The notes beneath the pieces were generated by a model that saw nothing but the letters and a program-made list of their open reading frames with translations, was not told the origin of the DNA and did no database searches. Both the position numbers and the translations under genes were made by a program. Shown one piece after another: positions 52,558-53,247 of a stretch of DNA of 53,247 nucleotides. How positions within the stretch are numbered: position 1 is the stretch's first letter; every line of letters begins with the position of its first letter. Source of the stretch: Methylobacterium segetis (GTDB lineage Bacteria; Pseudomonadota; Alphaproteobacteria; Rhizobiales; Beijerinckiaceae); contig NZ_SMNT01000030.1 in assembly GCF_004348265.1 (NCBI RefSeq), positions 1-53,247 on the forward strand, in the 5' to 3' direction.

Positions 52558-52725
52558 GCGCATACAGAACCCCGCGTCGGGGTCAGCTCTGCACACAGGA
52601 GGCCGGTCCTGACGCCTATCTGAGCCCAGGGAACGCGGATGTCAATTTCTTCGTATACGAGACTGCCGGAATGGCCGCGTCCGTGATACGAGGATGATCA
52701 CAGGTTATCGTCGCGCATACAGAAC
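52558..52725. promoter_or_regulatory. mdcA/gntR divergent control region
   Basis: Within the 224-bp gap there is a perfect 10-bp palindrome TCGTATACGA at 52651-52660, which fits the GntR/FadR pattern TNGT-AT-ACNA and shares the GTATAC core with the reported Acinetobacter MdcY site. The 13-mer GCGCATACAGAAC occurs twice, at 52558-52570 and 52713-52725, each exactly 28 bp from the neighbouring start codon (mdcA and gntR). These are candidate operators for induction by malonate. Confidence 0.62.
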
Positions 52726-52753
52726 GCGCGCTTCAGAGGATCGGACAGGCGTC

Positions 52754-53247
52754 ATGGACGAGATGGTCGGAGCCCGTGGGCTCCTCTCGGACCAGATCCG
52801 CAACGCGCTGACGGACGAGATCGCAGCGGGCACGCTCGCGGCGGGGATCGCCCTCGACGAGCAGGACCTCGCCGACCGGTTCGGCGCCTCGCGCACGCCC
52901 GTCCGCGAGGCCCTGCGCCAGCTTGCGGTGAGCGGCCTCGTCGAGGTGCGCCCGCGCCGGGGCGTCGTCGTGACCCGGATGACGCCCGAGCGCATCATGG
53001 ACATGTTCGAGACGACCGCCGAGGTGGAGGCGATGTGCGTGCGGCTCGCCACCTACCGGATGACGCCCCTGGAGCGGAGCCATCTCCTCGACCTGCACGA
53101 GAGCGCGGGCGCGCTCGTCGAGGCGGGCGATGTCGACGCCTACGACGCCCTCAACCGGGCCTTCCACGAGGCGCTCTACCGGGCGACCCACAACGCCTTC
53201 ATGGCCGAGCAGGCGCTCGCGATCCGCACGCGGCTGGCGGCCTTCCG
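52754..53247 (+). CDS. GntR/FadR-family regulator, MdcY-like (3'-truncated by window edge)
   Basis: Frame open from ATG 52754 to the edge (164 codons), so it has no stop in the window. The N-terminal winged helix is clear: LLSDQIRNALTDEIAAGTLA, DLADRFGASRTPVREALRQL and VSGLVEVRPRRGVVVTRM. The FCD ligand domain begins (MFETTAEVEAMCVRLAT; ALNRAFHEALYRATHN), including a metal-type Asn/His pattern. The gene is divergent from mdcA. MdcY-type GntR proteins repress malonate decarboxylase operons, so this is very probably the operon's malonate-responsive regulator. It shares family and site type with the fdh-linked GntR at 1474, but the two differ in sequence. Confidence 0.85.
   Translation, partial: MDEMVGARGLLSDQIRNALTDEIAAGTLAAGIALDEQDLADRFGASRTPVREALRQLAVSGLVEVRPRRGVVVTRMTPERIMDMFETTAEVEAMCVRLATYRMTPLERSHLLDLHESAGALVEAGDVDAYDALNRAFHEALYRATHNAFMAEQALAIRTRLAAF

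Overview
This 53 kb window is very GC-rich with dense, mostly intact genes, and it looks like a chromosomal segment of an alphaproteobacterium of the Methylobacteriaceae (Methylobacterium or Methylorubrum type). The evidence is a two-subunit NADH-linked formate dehydrogenase with the subunit lengths of the methylotroph Fdh1 enzyme (572 and 989 residues), the MeaB chaperone GTPase, a MucR regulator, the alphaproteobacterial ATP synthase inhibitor zeta subunit, a DUF6456 protein and a 3-hydroxybutyrate dehydrogenase. I see no tRNA, rRNA, CRISPR array, insertion sequence or phage gene.

Region by region. 1-8.3 kb: the end of sucD, a truncated oxalate/formate antiporter gene, a GntR/FadR-type regulator, and the fdh1B-fdh1A operon. 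Three copies of a 20-bp GntR-like box lie in front of the antiporter remnant and regulator, in front of a short terminated transcript, and directly in front of fdh1B. This suggests a C1/C2 (oxalate-formate) regulon that has lost its transporter. 8.4-15.2 kb: small hypotheticals, an HD-GYP cyclic-di-GMP phosphodiesterase, a large CoA-transferase with an unusual C-terminal extension, and an EF-G-like GTPase. 15.2-25.3 kb: an AidB-type acyl-CoA dehydrogenase behind the zeta subunit, a cardiolipin synthase whose 3' end overlaps a convergent EEP-family phosphohydrolase, and a YhaO/YhaN pair (metallophosphoesterase plus SMC-like ATPase). 25.4-37.6 kb: DUF6456 protein, MucR, oligopeptidase B, an AsmA-family giant, a UvrD/PcrA helicase and PhoH. 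37.7-46.2 kb: a Met/Arg-rich exported peptide, an L,D-transpeptidase lipoprotein, AccA, 3-hydroxybutyrate dehydrogenase, a CsbD protein, pyroglutamyl peptidase coupled to MeaB, a candidate structured RNA, and a Tat-type alpha/beta hydrolase lipoprotein.

46.2-53.2 kb: a complete biotin-independent malonate decarboxylase operon read leftwards (mdcA-C-D-E-G-B-H), with a divergent, truncated GntR regulator at the right edge. It encodes the acyl carrier (C), transferase (A), decarboxylase pair (D/E), prosthetic-group synthesis and attachment enzymes (B, G) and the malonyl loader (H). No malonate transporter is present in the window. Most genes overlap, and three appear to start with TTG. Two palindromic repeat elements have entered the operon, one in the only wide intergenic gap and one inside mdcB, where it seems to be translated.

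The best leads for new biology are the repeated GntR box with its short terminated transcript, the translated palindromic element in mdcB, the multi-hairpin RNA candidate upstream of the Tat hydrolase gene, the Met/Arg-rich exported peptide, and the mdc intergenic control region. Most other genes are recognisable housekeeping or metabolic families.
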